From assembly GCA_004558805.1 (NCBI GenBank), contig SFDE01000028.1:1-17737 (forward strand): a DNA stretch of 17,737 nucleotides, given 5' to 3'. Each line of letters opens with the position of its first letter. Position 1 is the stretch's first letter. Origin of the DNA: Faecalibacterium prausnitzii. GTDB lineage: Bacteria; Bacillota; Clostridia; Oscillospirales; Ruminococcaceae. Shown here one piece after another: positions 7,493-14,045 of this stretch. A model generated the notes under the pieces. That model was not told where the DNA came from. It was given only the letters and a program-made list of their open reading frames with translations, and searched no databases. The position numbers were made by a program, and so were the translations under genes.

Positions 7493-8749
7493 TCAGACCT
7501 TTTTGGCATTCTTGGTGCTGCAGGACACCCGGAACAGCACAAGACCCACCACAAAGAGGACGGCAAGCATACCGATGCCCTGATTGGCGCTGCCGGTGAG
7601 CTGGCTGCCCACGCTGACGATCATGGTCCCAAGGAAGGACGCTCCCTTGCCGCAGATGTCGAACAGACCAAAGTACTCGCCGGATTTTTCCGCCGGGATG
7701 ATCTTGGCAAAGTGGCTGCGGCTCAGCGCCTGCACACCGCCCTGGAACATACCCACCACCACCGCAAGCACCCAGAACTGCCACTGGGTCTTGAGGAAGA
7801 AGGCAAAGATGGCAATGCCGGTGTAAGCGGCGATGCACACCGGGATCAGCTTGCTGGAGGGATATTTTGCGCTGAGACGTCCAAAGATCAGTGCCGAGGG
7901 AAATGCCACGACCTGGGTCACCAGCAGTGCCAGCAGCAGCCCGGTGGTGTCCAGCCCCAGTGCGGTGCCGTAGGCAGTTGCCATATCAATGATGGTGTAC
8001 ACACCGTCGATGTAGCAGAAGAATGCCAGCAGGAACCAGAACACCTGCCGGTCCTGCGGCAGATGTTTCAGCGTCTGCCCGATGCGCACGAAACTCTGGC
8101 GGATGGCGTGCTGCTTCACCTCCACATAGTTGATCTGACGATATTTTTTCAGCAGCGGCAGGGTAGTCACCAGCCACCACACCGCCGTGATCACCAGTGC
8201 TACCGACAGGGCGGTCATCTGGCTCATGCCAATGACCCCGCTGCCCAGCACCAGAGCAAGGCAGACCACAAAGGGGATGCAGCTGCCGATATAGCCCCAG
8301 GCGTAGCCCCGGGAGGAGACCATGTCCATCCGCTCCGGCGTAGTCACATCTCCCAGCATGGAGTCGTAGAACACCAGACTGCCAGAGTAGCCGATCTTTG
8401 CAATGATAAAGATGATCAAAAAGGGCAGCCACGTTTTTGCCACACCCATGGCACAGCAGCCGACAACGCCCACAAAGAGGCAGAGCATGAAGATGGGCTT
8501 TTTAAAGCCCCTGGTGTCTGCCAGCGTGCCAAGGATAGGTCCCAGCACCGCTGTCACCACCGTCACCACCGAGCTGGCGTAGCCCCAGTAGGCAAGGTAA
8601 TCCACTGAGCTTAATCCCCCTGCCTCCGCAAGGGCGTTGAAGAAGATGGGCACCAGTGTTGCGATCAGCAGCACAAATGCCGAGTTGCCCACATCGTACA
8701 GGATCCATGCCCGCTCCAGCGGCGTCACCTTGAATTTATTGTCCTTCAT
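7493..8749 (-). CDS. MFS transporter, UMF1 / Atg22-like family
   Basis: Integral membrane transporter of 418 residues with about 12 predicted hydrophobic segments. The N-terminus, LERAWILYDVGNSAFVLLIAT, has the WxxYDxGNSAF signature of the UMF1 (Atg22-like) branch of the major facilitator superfamily. FYDSMLGDV and VSSRGYAWGYIGS between helices 4 and 5 are further hallmarks, and GTLADTRGFKKP resembles the MFS loop 2-3 motif. I start at ATG 8749, preceded by AAGGAAAACAGGG. A TTG 14 codons upstream would overlap the previous gene's stop but adds a basic tail absent from the family pattern. Second gene of an operon, 38 bases behind the phospholipase-like gene, and followed by a terminator. Substrate unknown: eukaryotic Atg22 exports amino acids from the vacuole, but bacterial members are mostly uncharacterised. 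Confidence 0.9.
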   Translation of the reverse strand: MKDNKFKVTPLERAWILYDVGNSAFVLLIATLVPIFFNALAEAGGLSSVDYLAYWGYASSVVTVVTAVLGPILGTLADTRGFKKPIFMLCLFVGVVGCCAMGVAKTWLPFLIIFIIAKIGYSGSLVFYDSMLGDVTTPERMDMVSSRGYAWGYIGSCIPFVVCLALVLGSGVIGMSQMTALSVALVITAVWWLVTTLPLLKKYRQINYVEVKQHAIRQSFVRIGQTLKHLPQDRQVFWFLLAFFCYIDGVYTIIDMATAYGTALGLDTTGLLLALLVTQVVAFPSALIFGRLSAKYPSSKLIPVCIAAYTGIAIFAFFLKTQWQFWVLAVVVGMFQGGVQALSRSHFAKIIPAEKSGEYFGLFDICGKGASFLGTMIVSVGSQLTGSANQGIGMLAVLFVVGLVLFRVSCSTKNAKKV

Positions 8750-8787
8750 CCCTGTTTTCCTTCCGCACCGCCTTGCGGCGCCCTCTC

Positions 8788-9585
8788 TCAAAATTCCCCA
8801 AAGGTGTGGTCATACGCCTTATCCAGCGGCTCAGCGCTGTCCAGCTGTGCCACATATTCCAGGATCAGCCGCTCTGCCAGCGGCAGTGCCTTTGCATACA
8901 GCTCTTCCAGCTGCCGGTTGCTGTCAGCGCACCGGGGATTGGGCTTGGGGTTTGCCACCAGACCGTGCATTCCCTCGTACTTGCCCACCACCTTCATGCC
9001 GGTAAGCACCACCCAGCGTTTCACCGGGTTGGACGCCTGCAGCAGCCGGTGCACCGTGATCATGCCTTTCAGCGCTTCCTGAGTCTGCTGTTCTGTGATG
9101 CCCTCATAAAAAGGAGCGATGACATGAGCATTCCCGGCACTGGGCTGGATGTGGCTGGCAGTAAAGAACTTCAGCGGATCCTGCCCGTCCCGGCGCAGCA
9201 GCATGTTGTCAAACTCGGTCTCGATCTCGCAGTGAGACACCCCGCTTTCCCGGACGAACCGGTCCACAAAGGGGTGGCAGGTGCTGTCCAGCGCAAAGTG
9301 GCACACAAAGCCCAGTGCGTAGGCAAGCGCCGCCTCCCGGTCCTCCGCCTTCTGCACCACCTGCCGTGCCCGGTCAAAGAACTTTCTGCCCGGCTCGTCG
9401 TGCATGGCATTGCCCAGGGCACTTACCGGGTTGGACTTGGCGGCGTGGTAGTAGAACAGCAGATCCGGTCCGTGGAGACCGATATCGTACAGCGGTCGGT
9501 TTTTGTGGATCCGGTCCCCCAGCTCCGGGGGCAGATGATCCAGTACGTTTGCGCCAAAACGGCGGTGCGCATAAGTTGACGGCAT
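8788..9585 (-). CDS. Zinc-dependent phospholipase C-like protein
   Basis: 265-residue protein of the zinc-dependent phospholipase C / S1-P1 nuclease fold (PF00882 type). Visible candidate metal ligands are His38 and Asp41 in GLHGPDLLFYYH, His62, His96 and Asp100 in CHFALDSTCHPF, and His118 and Glu122 in HCEIETEF. The HxxxD then HxxxE order resembles the zinc ligands of clostridial alpha-toxin. No signal peptide or membrane segment is seen, so unlike the secreted toxins this is probably intracellular. The C-terminal lipid-binding PLAT domain of toxins is also absent. AGGAGGG precedes the ATG. First gene of a two-gene operon with the UMF1-type transporter. It belongs to a common family of small clostridial proteins of unproven activity, so phosphodiesterase action on phospholipids is only a family inference. 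Confidence 0.85.
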   Translation of the reverse strand: MPSTYAHRRFGANVLDHLPPELGDRIHKNRPLYDIGLHGPDLLFYYHAAKSNPVSALGNAMHDEPGRKFFDRARQVVQKAEDREAALAYALGFVCHFALDSTCHPFVDRFVRESGVSHCEIETEFDNMLLRRDGQDPLKFFTASHIQPSAGNAHVIAPFYEGITEQQTQEALKGMITVHRLLQASNPVKRWVVLTGMKVVGKYEGMHGLVANPKPNPRCADSNRQLEELYAKALPLAERLILEYVAQLDSAEPLDKAYDHTFGEF

Positions 9586-9604
9586 GGCAGATCCCTCCTG
9601 TACA

Positions 9605-9643
9605 CAGCGACCGTCATCGCTGCACTTCGGTTTTAGTATAACA
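9605..9643 (-). promoter_or_regulatory. Predicted extended -10 promoter and 5' UTR hairpin of the phospholipase-MFS operon
   Basis: On the minus strand TGTTATACT (9643-9635) is an extended -10 with a 5-of-6 hexamer; no good -35 is present at 16-18 bases. The predicted 5' UTR contains a 6-base hairpin, CAGCGA (9605-9610) with TCGCTG (9616-9621), just upstream of the ribosome site. Confidence 0.5.
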
Positions 9644-9710
9644 GAAAGTCCCGGCTCCTTCTACCCTTTTCTGTATGATTTGGGTAAATTCTTTTAATAA
9701 ATTTTTTGTG

Positions 9711-9753
9711 CAAAGACAAACCCCCGATGCACAGAGATCTATGCACCGGGGGT
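9711..9753 (-). terminator. Intrinsic terminator of the candidate small RNA (and of gpsA read-through)
   Basis: ACCCCCGATGCA (9720-9731) and TGCACCGGGGGT (9742-9753) pair over 12 bases with one wobble on the minus strand, then TTGTCTTTG. The U tract is interrupted, but the stem is strong. No other GC-rich hairpin lies between here and the gpsA stop. Confidence 0.75.
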
Positions 9754-9880
9754 CTGCCTATGGGAATATAGAATGTTAGAGAATGGCTTATCCTTTGCCC
9801 TGCGCTGCCTTTACCCAAGGCACCGCACCGGGGATGCCGACGGCTCCCTTCTGCCTGCAAAGGTGGAGAACTGCGGCGAT
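9711..9880 (-). ncRNA. Candidate orphan small RNA downstream of gpsA
   Basis: This stretch has no credible reading frame but its own near-consensus promoter and terminator, predicting a transcript of about 170 nt. The middle folds as an imperfect rod. An 11-position stem with one G-G mismatch pairs TGCGGTGCCTT with AAGGCAGCGCA around loop GGGTA; outside it CCC/GGG, ATCC/GGAT and GGC/GCC continue the helix with small bulges. The 5' part can form a small CTCC/GGAG hairpin. Size and rod shape recall 6S RNA, but I find no helix joining the 5' and 3' ends, which 6S needs. It lacks the SRP RNA core (GGAAGGAAGCAGC). It could also be released from the gpsA 3' UTR. Identity unknown. Confidence 0.5.
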
Positions 9881-9886
9881 ATGCTT

Positions 9887-9915
9887 ATTGTATCCACTGC
9901 GGACAGCTTTTTCAA
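9887..9915 (-). promoter_or_regulatory. Near-consensus promoter inside the gpsA downstream region
   Basis: On the minus strand TTGAAA (9915-9910, 5 of 6) and TACAAT (9892-9887, 5 of 6) are exactly 17 bases apart. It points away from gpsA toward the candidate small RNA, with no start codon and ribosome site behind it, so it does not look like an mRNA promoter. An AT-only inverted repeat (ATTTTTT/AAAAAAT, 9928-9943) lies just upstream. Confidence 0.65.
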
Positions 9916-9958
9916 GTGTTTTGCGACATTTTTTCTAAAAAATCGACCTTCCTGCGAA

Positions 9959-10993
9959 TCAGAGCTTCTCGTAGCCCTGAGGCATCTCGTTCTTACGGTC
10001 ACGGGACATAAGGCTGCGCAGTGCTTCCCCTGCACTCATGCCCTCCTTGACGATGGCGTTCACCGTCTGGACGATGGGCATTTCCACCTGATACTTTTCC
10101 GCCAGTTCCATGGCAGCGGGCAGAGCGTTGATGCCTTCCACCACCATGCCCACTTCCTTCACCGCCTGCTCCGGGCTTTCGCCCTTGCCGATGAGGATGC
10201 CGGCACGATTGTTGCGGCTGTGCATACTGGTGGCAGTGACGATGAGGTCACCAATGCCTGCCAGACCTGCAAAGGTGTGGATGTTGCAGCCCATTGCCAC
10301 GCCCAGACGGGCGATCTCTGCAATGCCCCGGGTGATCAGTGCCGCCCGGGCGTTGTCGCCGTATCCCAGACCCGTGGAGATGCCCACGCCCAGTGCGATG
10401 ACGTTCTTCAGCGCACCGCTGAGCTCCACGCCCTTCACATCCGGGTTGGTATACACACGCATACAGGTGTTGCTGAAGATCTCCTGTACCAGCTCTGCCG
10501 CCGCCTCGTCCTCACAGGCGGAAACGATGGTGGTGGGCAGGTCCAGCGCCACTTCCTCAGCGTGGGTGGGACCGGACAGTGCCACCAGCTTTACGTCCTT
10601 GGGACCGTTTTCTTTTTTCAGTTCGTCGGCGATCACTTCGGTCATGGTGTACAGGGTACCTGGTTCCATGCCCTTTGCCACGTCCACGATGATCTGTCCC
10701 TCCCGGATATAGGGGCGTGCCTTTGCCGTTGTGGACCGTACAAACACCGAGGGCACTGCAAACAACAGCACATCCTTGCCGGTGCACACCTCTTCGATGC
10801 TTTTGGTAAACTGCAGCTGCTCCGGGATCTTCATGCCCGGCAGGTTGGGATGCACCCGGGTGGTGGAAAGGTTATCCACCTCCGCCTCAATGGCAGACCA
10901 TACCTGCACGTCCTTGCCGCTTACCGCAAGCATCCGTGCCAGCGCCATGCCCCAGGTGCCTGCACCCAGAACGCCAATTTTCCATTTCGTCAC
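9959..10993 (-). CDS. gpsA: Glycerol-3-phosphate dehydrogenase [NAD(P)+] GpsA
   Basis: Soluble enzyme that reduces dihydroxyacetone phosphate to sn-glycerol-3-phosphate for phospholipid synthesis. With the GTG start at 10993 it has 344 residues. This GTG follows GGAGG at 8 bases; the GTG seven codons upstream has no ribosome site. Domains: N-terminal Rossmann fold with GAGTWG (10-15), then FAVPS, SGPTHAEEV, and the C-terminal helical substrate domain starting near GALKNVIALG with the catalytic lysine, followed by GLGYGDNARAALITRG, AGIGDLIVTATS and NRAG. All key family motifs are intact. It stands alone, without plsY or der next to it, under its own good promoter. A hairpin (CACCGGC/GCCGGTG, 11012-11034) lies just upstream of the ribosome site. 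Confidence 0.97.
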   Translation of the reverse strand: MTKWKIGVLGAGTWGMALARMLAVSGKDVQVWSAIEAEVDNLSTTRVHPNLPGMKIPEQLQFTKSIEEVCTGKDVLLFAVPSVFVRSTTAKARPYIREGQIIVDVAKGMEPGTLYTMTEVIADELKKENGPKDVKLVALSGPTHAEEVALDLPTTIVSACEDEAAAELVQEIFSNTCMRVYTNPDVKGVELSGALKNVIALGVGISTGLGYGDNARAALITRGIAEIARLGVAMGCNIHTFAGLAGIGDLIVTATSMHSRNNRAGILIGKGESPEQAVKEVGMVVEGINALPAAMELAEKYQVEMPIVQTVNAIVKEGMSAGEALRSLMSRDRKNEMPQGYEKL

Positions 10994-11079
10994 GTCAGTG
11001 TCCTCCGTTTGCACCGGCAGCTGCGCCGCCGGTGAAATTGCGCAGTACCGGTAGAGCCGACACCTGCGTTGCCATTTTC

Positions 11080-11108
11080 ATTGTACACGAAACCACCGGA
11101 CGCGTCAA
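11080..11108 (-). promoter_or_regulatory. Predicted promoter of gpsA
   Basis: On the minus strand TTGACG (11108-11103, 5 of 6) and TACAAT (11085-11080, 5 of 6) are 17 bases apart. The predicted 5' UTR is about 80 bases. It contains the perfect 7-base hairpin CACCGGC/GCCGGTG (11012-11034), directly ahead of the GGAGG, which might modulate translation. Confidence 0.75.
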
Positions 11109-11184
11109 CTCCTTGCCGCATTGCACAAAGTCCACACCGCCATCTTTCAGTTTTTGTACACATCTCGCTTTTTGGATAAATCGT

Positions 11185-11213
11185 TTGCACCATGGTCCGA
11201 TTCATGCTATAGT
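11185..11213 (+). promoter_or_regulatory. Predicted promoter of the amino acid ABC importer operon
   Basis: TTGCAC (11185-11190) and TATAGT (11208-11213, 5 of 6) are 17 bases apart, with TGC before the -10 as an extended element. It is divergent from the gpsA promoter about 100 bases away, so the two could share a regulator, though no shared operator was seen. The leader before the permease start is about 130 bases. Confidence 0.65.
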
Positions 11214-11221
11214 ATTCTGGT

Positions 11222-11326
11222 AGGGTTTGTAGGATTTTGCCTCAACCCTCTTGACTTAAACCCCGGTTCAGGGTTTATTCTCTTCCTGTCCGAAAACACT
11301 CCAGGAGGGAGCTGTTGCCCCCTCTT
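11222..11326 (+). promoter_or_regulatory. Leader with competing inverted repeats before the amino acid importer
   Basis: Four related segments occur: AGGGTTT (11222-11228), AACCCT (11244-11249), AAACCC (11258-11263) and AGGGTTT (11270-11276). Segments 1-2 and 3-4 can form two hairpins, while 2 can instead pair with 4, or 1 with 3. A weak terminator-like hairpin follows, AGGAGGG (11303-11309) with CCCTCTT (11320-11326), then TT. The layout resembles an attenuator, but the last stem is short and no known riboswitch core was recognised. Confidence 0.35.
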
Positions 11327-11353
11327 TTGCATGGATTCTGAGGATCTTGTCCC

Positions 11354-12037
11354 ATGTTTGAAGCACTTTTGTCCGACCGCACTGTCAGTGTACTGGTGGA
11401 GGCGCTGCCCCGCATCCTTACCGCCGGGCTTACCATGACCATCCCCCTGACGCTGATCTCCTTCTTTTTTGCCATGGTCATCGCCGTGGCGGTGGCTCTG
11501 GTCCAGTACGCCAAGGTACCGGTGCTGAGCCAGCTGGCACGGTTCTATATCTGGGTCATCCGGGGCACTCCCCTGCTGGTACAGCTGTTCATCATCTTTT
11601 ACGGTCTGCCCAGCGTGGGCATCATGCTGGACGCCTTCCCGGCGGCAGTCATCGCCTTTGCTTTCAACGAGGGCGCCTACTGTGCCGAGACTATGCGGGG
11701 TGCTCTGGAAAGCGTGCCCACGGGGCAGCTGGAAGCAGGCTACTGCGTGGGAATGAGCTGGTGGCAGATCATGCGCCGCATCGTGCTGCCTCAGGCACTG
11801 CGTACTGCGGTGCCTGCCCTGTCCAATTCCCTCATCGGCATGATCAAGGACACCTCTCTGGCGTCCAACATCACGGTGGCAGAGCTGTTCATGGCAGGAC
11901 AGCGGGTGGCAGCACGCACCTACATCTTCCTGCCCATCTACTGTGAGGTAGCAGTGGTGTATCTGCTGTTCTGCACCGTCATCACCAAGCTGCAGGCGCT
12001 GCTGGAACGCCAGCTCAACGCCCACGGCTTCCAGTAA
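11354..12037 (+). CDS. Polar amino acid ABC importer permease (HisM/TcyB type)
   Basis: Membrane subunit of a type I amino acid importer, 227 residues, the usual length. Hydrophobic segments span about 20-48, 53-80, 82-108 and the last 40 residues. YIWVIRGTPLLVQLFIIFYGLP is the typical motif of this permease family. EAGYCVGMSWWQIMRRIVLPQA (from about residue 127) is the EAA loop that docks on the ATPase. Only one permease gene is present, so it probably works as a homodimer. A stop codon lies five codons upstream in frame, so this ATG is the first possible start; its ribosome site GAGGA is weak. It is 15 bases upstream of the ATPase gene and co-transcribed with it. Cystine or another polar amino acid is likely from the family and the binding protein. 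Confidence 0.93.
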   Translation: MFEALLSDRTVSVLVEALPRILTAGLTMTIPLTLISFFFAMVIAVAVALVQYAKVPVLSQLARFYIWVIRGTPLLVQLFIIFYGLPSVGIMLDAFPAAVIAFAFNEGAYCAETMRGALESVPTGQLEAGYCVGMSWWQIMRRIVLPQALRTAVPALSNSLIGMIKDTSLASNITVAELFMAGQRVAARTYIFLPIYCEVAVVYLLFCTVITKLQALLERQLNAHGFQ

Positions 12038-12052
12038 AGGGGGACTGCTTCT

Positions 12053-12856
12053 ATGGCAATGCTTGAGATCCGCAATGTGCACAAGACTTTCCGCAGCTAC
12101 GCAAAACCCACAGGCATCTTCCACCGCCCCGGGGCACGAAAGGTCACCAGTGAACTGCCCGTGCTGCAGGGCGTAGACCTGACCGTGGAAAAAGGCGATG
12201 TAGTGGCTATTCTGGGACCATCCGGTTCCGGCAAGACCACCCTGCTGCGGTGCCTCAACTTTCTCGAGACTGCAGACAGCGGCAGCCTTGTGCTGGACGG
12301 TGAGACCTTTGATCTGGCAGATGCCAGCCCCGCCGAGGTGGCACGGTTGCGGAAAAAGACCGCCTTTGTGTTCCAGAACTACAACCTGTTCCGGAACAAG
12401 ACCGCCCTGCAGAATGTCACCGAAGGGCTTATCGTGGCACGGAAGATGCCCCGGCAGCAGGCAGAGGAGATCGGCAGAAAGATGCTTGCCAAGGTTGGGC
12501 TGGCTGACCGGGGGGACTACTACCCCCGGCAGCTCTCCGGCGGGCAGCAGCAGCGGGTCGCCATCGCCCGTGCCCTTGCCACCGACCCGGAGATCCTCTA
12601 TTTTGACGAGCCCACCAGTGCTCTGGATCCGGAGCTGACCGGCGAGGTCCTCAGCGTCATGCGGCAGCTGGCGGAAGAAGGCATGACCATGCTGGTGGTG
12701 ACCCACGAGATGGGCTTTGCCCGGAACGTCTCCTCCAAGACCGTGTTCATGGAAAACGGGGTGGTGGTGGAGCAGGCACCCTCCCGGGAGTTCTTTGCCG
12801 CCCCCAAAGAGGAACGCACCCGGGCATTCCTGCGCCGGATCTCCCACACCGAGTGA
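12053..12856 (+). CDS. Amino acid ABC importer ATP-binding protein
   Basis: ATPase of the importer, 267 residues. Walker A GPSGSGKT is at 55-62, the Q-loop glutamine at 108 (FQNYNLF), the signature LSGGQQQR at 161-168, Walker B ILYFDEPTSALD with Asp185/Glu186, and the H-loop histidine at 218 in VVTHEMGFA. These match GlnQ/TcyC/HisP. The odd part is between IRNVHKTF and VLQGVDL. Close relatives have only a few residues there, but this protein has about 20 extra, rich in basic and aromatic residues (about 14-36, including YAKPTGIFHRPGARK), in the A-loop/beta-strand region. The frame is intact through the insertion. AAGGGGG precedes the ATG. Sandwiched between permease and binding-protein genes. 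Confidence 0.95.
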   Translation: MAMLEIRNVHKTFRSYAKPTGIFHRPGARKVTSELPVLQGVDLTVEKGDVVAILGPSGSGKTTLLRCLNFLETADSGSLVLDGETFDLADASPAEVARLRKKTAFVFQNYNLFRNKTALQNVTEGLIVARKMPRQQAEEIGRKMLAKVGLADRGDYYPRQLSGGQQQRVAIARALATDPEILYFDEPTSALDPELTGEVLSVMRQLAEEGMTMLVVTHEMGFARNVSSKTVFMENGVVVEQAPSREFFAAPKEERTRAFLRRISHTE

Positions 12857-12934
12857 TCCCCGCTAATTTTACCCGTCTGTCTGGCAGGGCATCCCGCCCC
12901 CGGCAGCCCCCCCTTTAAAGGAAAGGATATAACT

Positions 12935-13762
12935 ATGAAACGCAGAACCTTTATTTCTCTTATGAGTGTCATGACCGCTGCCGGGGTGCTGACCCTTGCA
13001 GGCTGCTCCTCCAAAAACTCCGCTTCCAGCACCGCCGGCTCCGAGCCCCTGAACAAGCTGGACAGCATCCAGAACAGCGGCAAGCTGGTGGTGGCACTGG
13101 AAGGTGCCTGGCAGCCCTGGAGCTATCACGATGAGACCGACACCCTTGTGGGCTACGACGTGGAGGTGTCCCGTGCCATTGCCGAAAAGCTGGGTGTAAA
13201 GCCGGAGTATGTGGAAAGCGACTGGGACAGCCTGTTCGCCGGGCTGGACGCCGGGCGCTACGACATGGTGTGCAACGGCGTGGAGGTCACCGAGGAGCGT
13301 GCCAAGACCTACGACTTCACCGTGCCCTACGGCTACATCCACACCGCTCTGGCAGTCCGCAAGGACAATGAGGACATCCACAGCTTTGAGGACCTAAAGG
13401 GCAAGACCACCGCCAACAGCCTTGCTTCCACCTACATGGAGCTGGCAGAAAGCTACGGCGCCACGGTGCAGGGCATCGACACCCTGGAGGAGACCATCCA
13501 GCTGCTGACCGCCGGACGCATCGACGCCACCCTCAATGCTGATGTTTCCTTCTACGACTACCTGAACATCCACCCGGAGGCGGATTTCAAGCTGGTGGCG
13601 CAGACCGCCGATGCCTCTCATGTGGCGATCCCGGTGCTCAAGAGTGAGAACACCGCCTATCTGGACGCCCTAAATACCGCCATTGAGGAGCTGCGTGCCG
13701 ACGGCACCCTGAAGACCCTCAGTGAAAAATACTTCGGACAGGATATCTCTTCTGAGAACTAA
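12935..13762 (+). CDS. Amino acid ABC importer substrate-binding lipoprotein (cystine-like)
   Basis: Extracellular binding lipoprotein of 275 residues, solute-binding family 3. The signal begins MKRRTF, with a hydrophobic stretch and lipobox LAGC (Cys24), then a Ser/Ala linker. The family core is clear: LVGYDVEVSRAIAEKLG, DWDSLFAGLDAGRYDMVCNGVEVTEERAKTYDFTVPY, then DLKGKT, ANSLASTYMELAESYGA and LLTAGRIDATLNADVSFYDYL. The last two resemble cystine-binding TcyA-like proteins (SLTSNYGKLA, RADATVNDSLSYLDYL), so cystine is my best guess; the ligand cannot be settled by eye. AGGAAAGGAT precedes the ATG. Last gene of the operon, 78 bases after the ATPase with no separate terminator or obvious promoter between them. 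Followed by a repeat-like hairpin and a strong terminator. Confidence 0.93.
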   Translation: MKRRTFISLMSVMTAAGVLTLAGCSSKNSASSTAGSEPLNKLDSIQNSGKLVVALEGAWQPWSYHDETDTLVGYDVEVSRAIAEKLGVKPEYVESDWDSLFAGLDAGRYDMVCNGVEVTEERAKTYDFTVPYGYIHTALAVRKDNEDIHSFEDLKGKTTANSLASTYMELAESYGATVQGIDTLEETIQLLTAGRIDATLNADVSFYDYLNIHPEADFKLVAQTADASHVAIPVLKSENTAYLDALNTAIEELRADGTLKTLSEKYFGQDISSEN

Positions 13763-13832
13763 GCCCCCTCTCCGTCTTTGCTGCGCAAATCCGCCTTGTT
13801 CCCCTTTCTGCCGCCGTTGGCGACGTCTGCTC

Positions 13833-13902
13833 CCCTCTTTGTCACCTGCAGTGACATTTCTCCACCCCTTGGGAGAGCTGTCACCGCAGGTGACTGAGAG
13901 GG
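13833..13902. repeat. Long imperfect palindrome, likely intergenic repeat element
   Basis: Nested arms: CCCTCT/AGAGGG outermost (13833-13838, 13897-13902), then TCACCTGCAGTGACA (13842-13856) against TGTCACCGCAGGTGA (13879-13893) with a single mismatch, then TCTCC/GGAGA inside. The RNA of either strand would be a near-continuous hairpin of about 70 bases. The pattern is like repeated palindromic elements scattered between genes of Faecalibacterium-type Clostridia, but only one copy lies in the window. It sits between the importer operon and its terminator. The preceding 70 bases (13763-13832) hold pyrimidine-rich sequence with no gene. Confidence 0.65.
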
Positions 13903-13916
13903 CGAGGACACCATCC

Positions 13917-13943
13917 AGCTCCCCCGAAAGGGGGAGCTTTTTT
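13917..13943 (+). terminator. Intrinsic terminator of the amino acid importer operon
   Basis: AGCTCCCCC and GGGGGAGCT form a perfect 9-base stem closed by GAAA, with the 3' arm running into six T (13938-13943). It lies about 155 bases past the stop, directly behind the palindromic repeat. Confidence 0.92.
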
Positions 13944-13974
13944 GTTATCTGCCACAATTTTTCCACGTCATCTA

Positions 13975-14008
13975 TTGACTCATGCAATATTATATGATAT
14001 ATAATATT
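13975..14008 (+). promoter_or_regulatory. PadR-operon promoter overlapped by a perfect inverted repeat (candidate autoregulatory operator)
   Basis: TTGACT (13975-13980, 5 of 6) is followed by TATATA at 17 bases (13998) or TATAAT at 19 bases (14000-14005). Over the spacer and -10 lies a perfect 10-base inverted repeat: AATATTATAT (13986-13995) and ATATAATATT (13999-14008), separated by GAT. A bound dimer would block RNA polymerase. PadR proteins commonly repress their own promoter through AT-rich palindromes, so the encoded regulator is the obvious candidate. Confidence 0.7.
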
Positions 14009-14045
14009 ATAGAAGCACGTCATACAGAAAGGAGGCTGTTCCCAC

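Noticed and set aside
6113..8608. Very long open plus-strand frame (about 830 codons) across the peptidase and MFS genes
   Set aside because: It is antisense to two clearly recognisable proteins and crosses their terminator and promoter. Its translation is His/Gln-rich low-complexity of the kind produced by the reverse strand of GC3-rich genes.
8750..8791. TTG start of the MFS gene overlapping the phospholipase-like stop
   Set aside because: A TTGA overlap is possible, but the ATG at 8749 has a ribosome site and matches where the family begins.
9633..9860. Minus-strand 75-codon frame between gpsA and the phospholipase-like gene
   Set aside because: It runs straight through the terminator hairpin, has no ribosome site and no recognisable features. 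The stretch reads better as a noncoding RNA.
9711..9880. Calling the small RNA 6S or SRP RNA
   Set aside because: No helix joins its ends as 6S requires, and the SRP GGAAG...AGC core is absent. Only the size and rod-like middle fit 6S.
11207..12847. About 546-codon minus-strand frame opposite the importer permease and ATPase genes
   Set aside because: Antisense to two textbook ABC genes; composition is that of a reverse-complement shadow and no ribosome site supports it.
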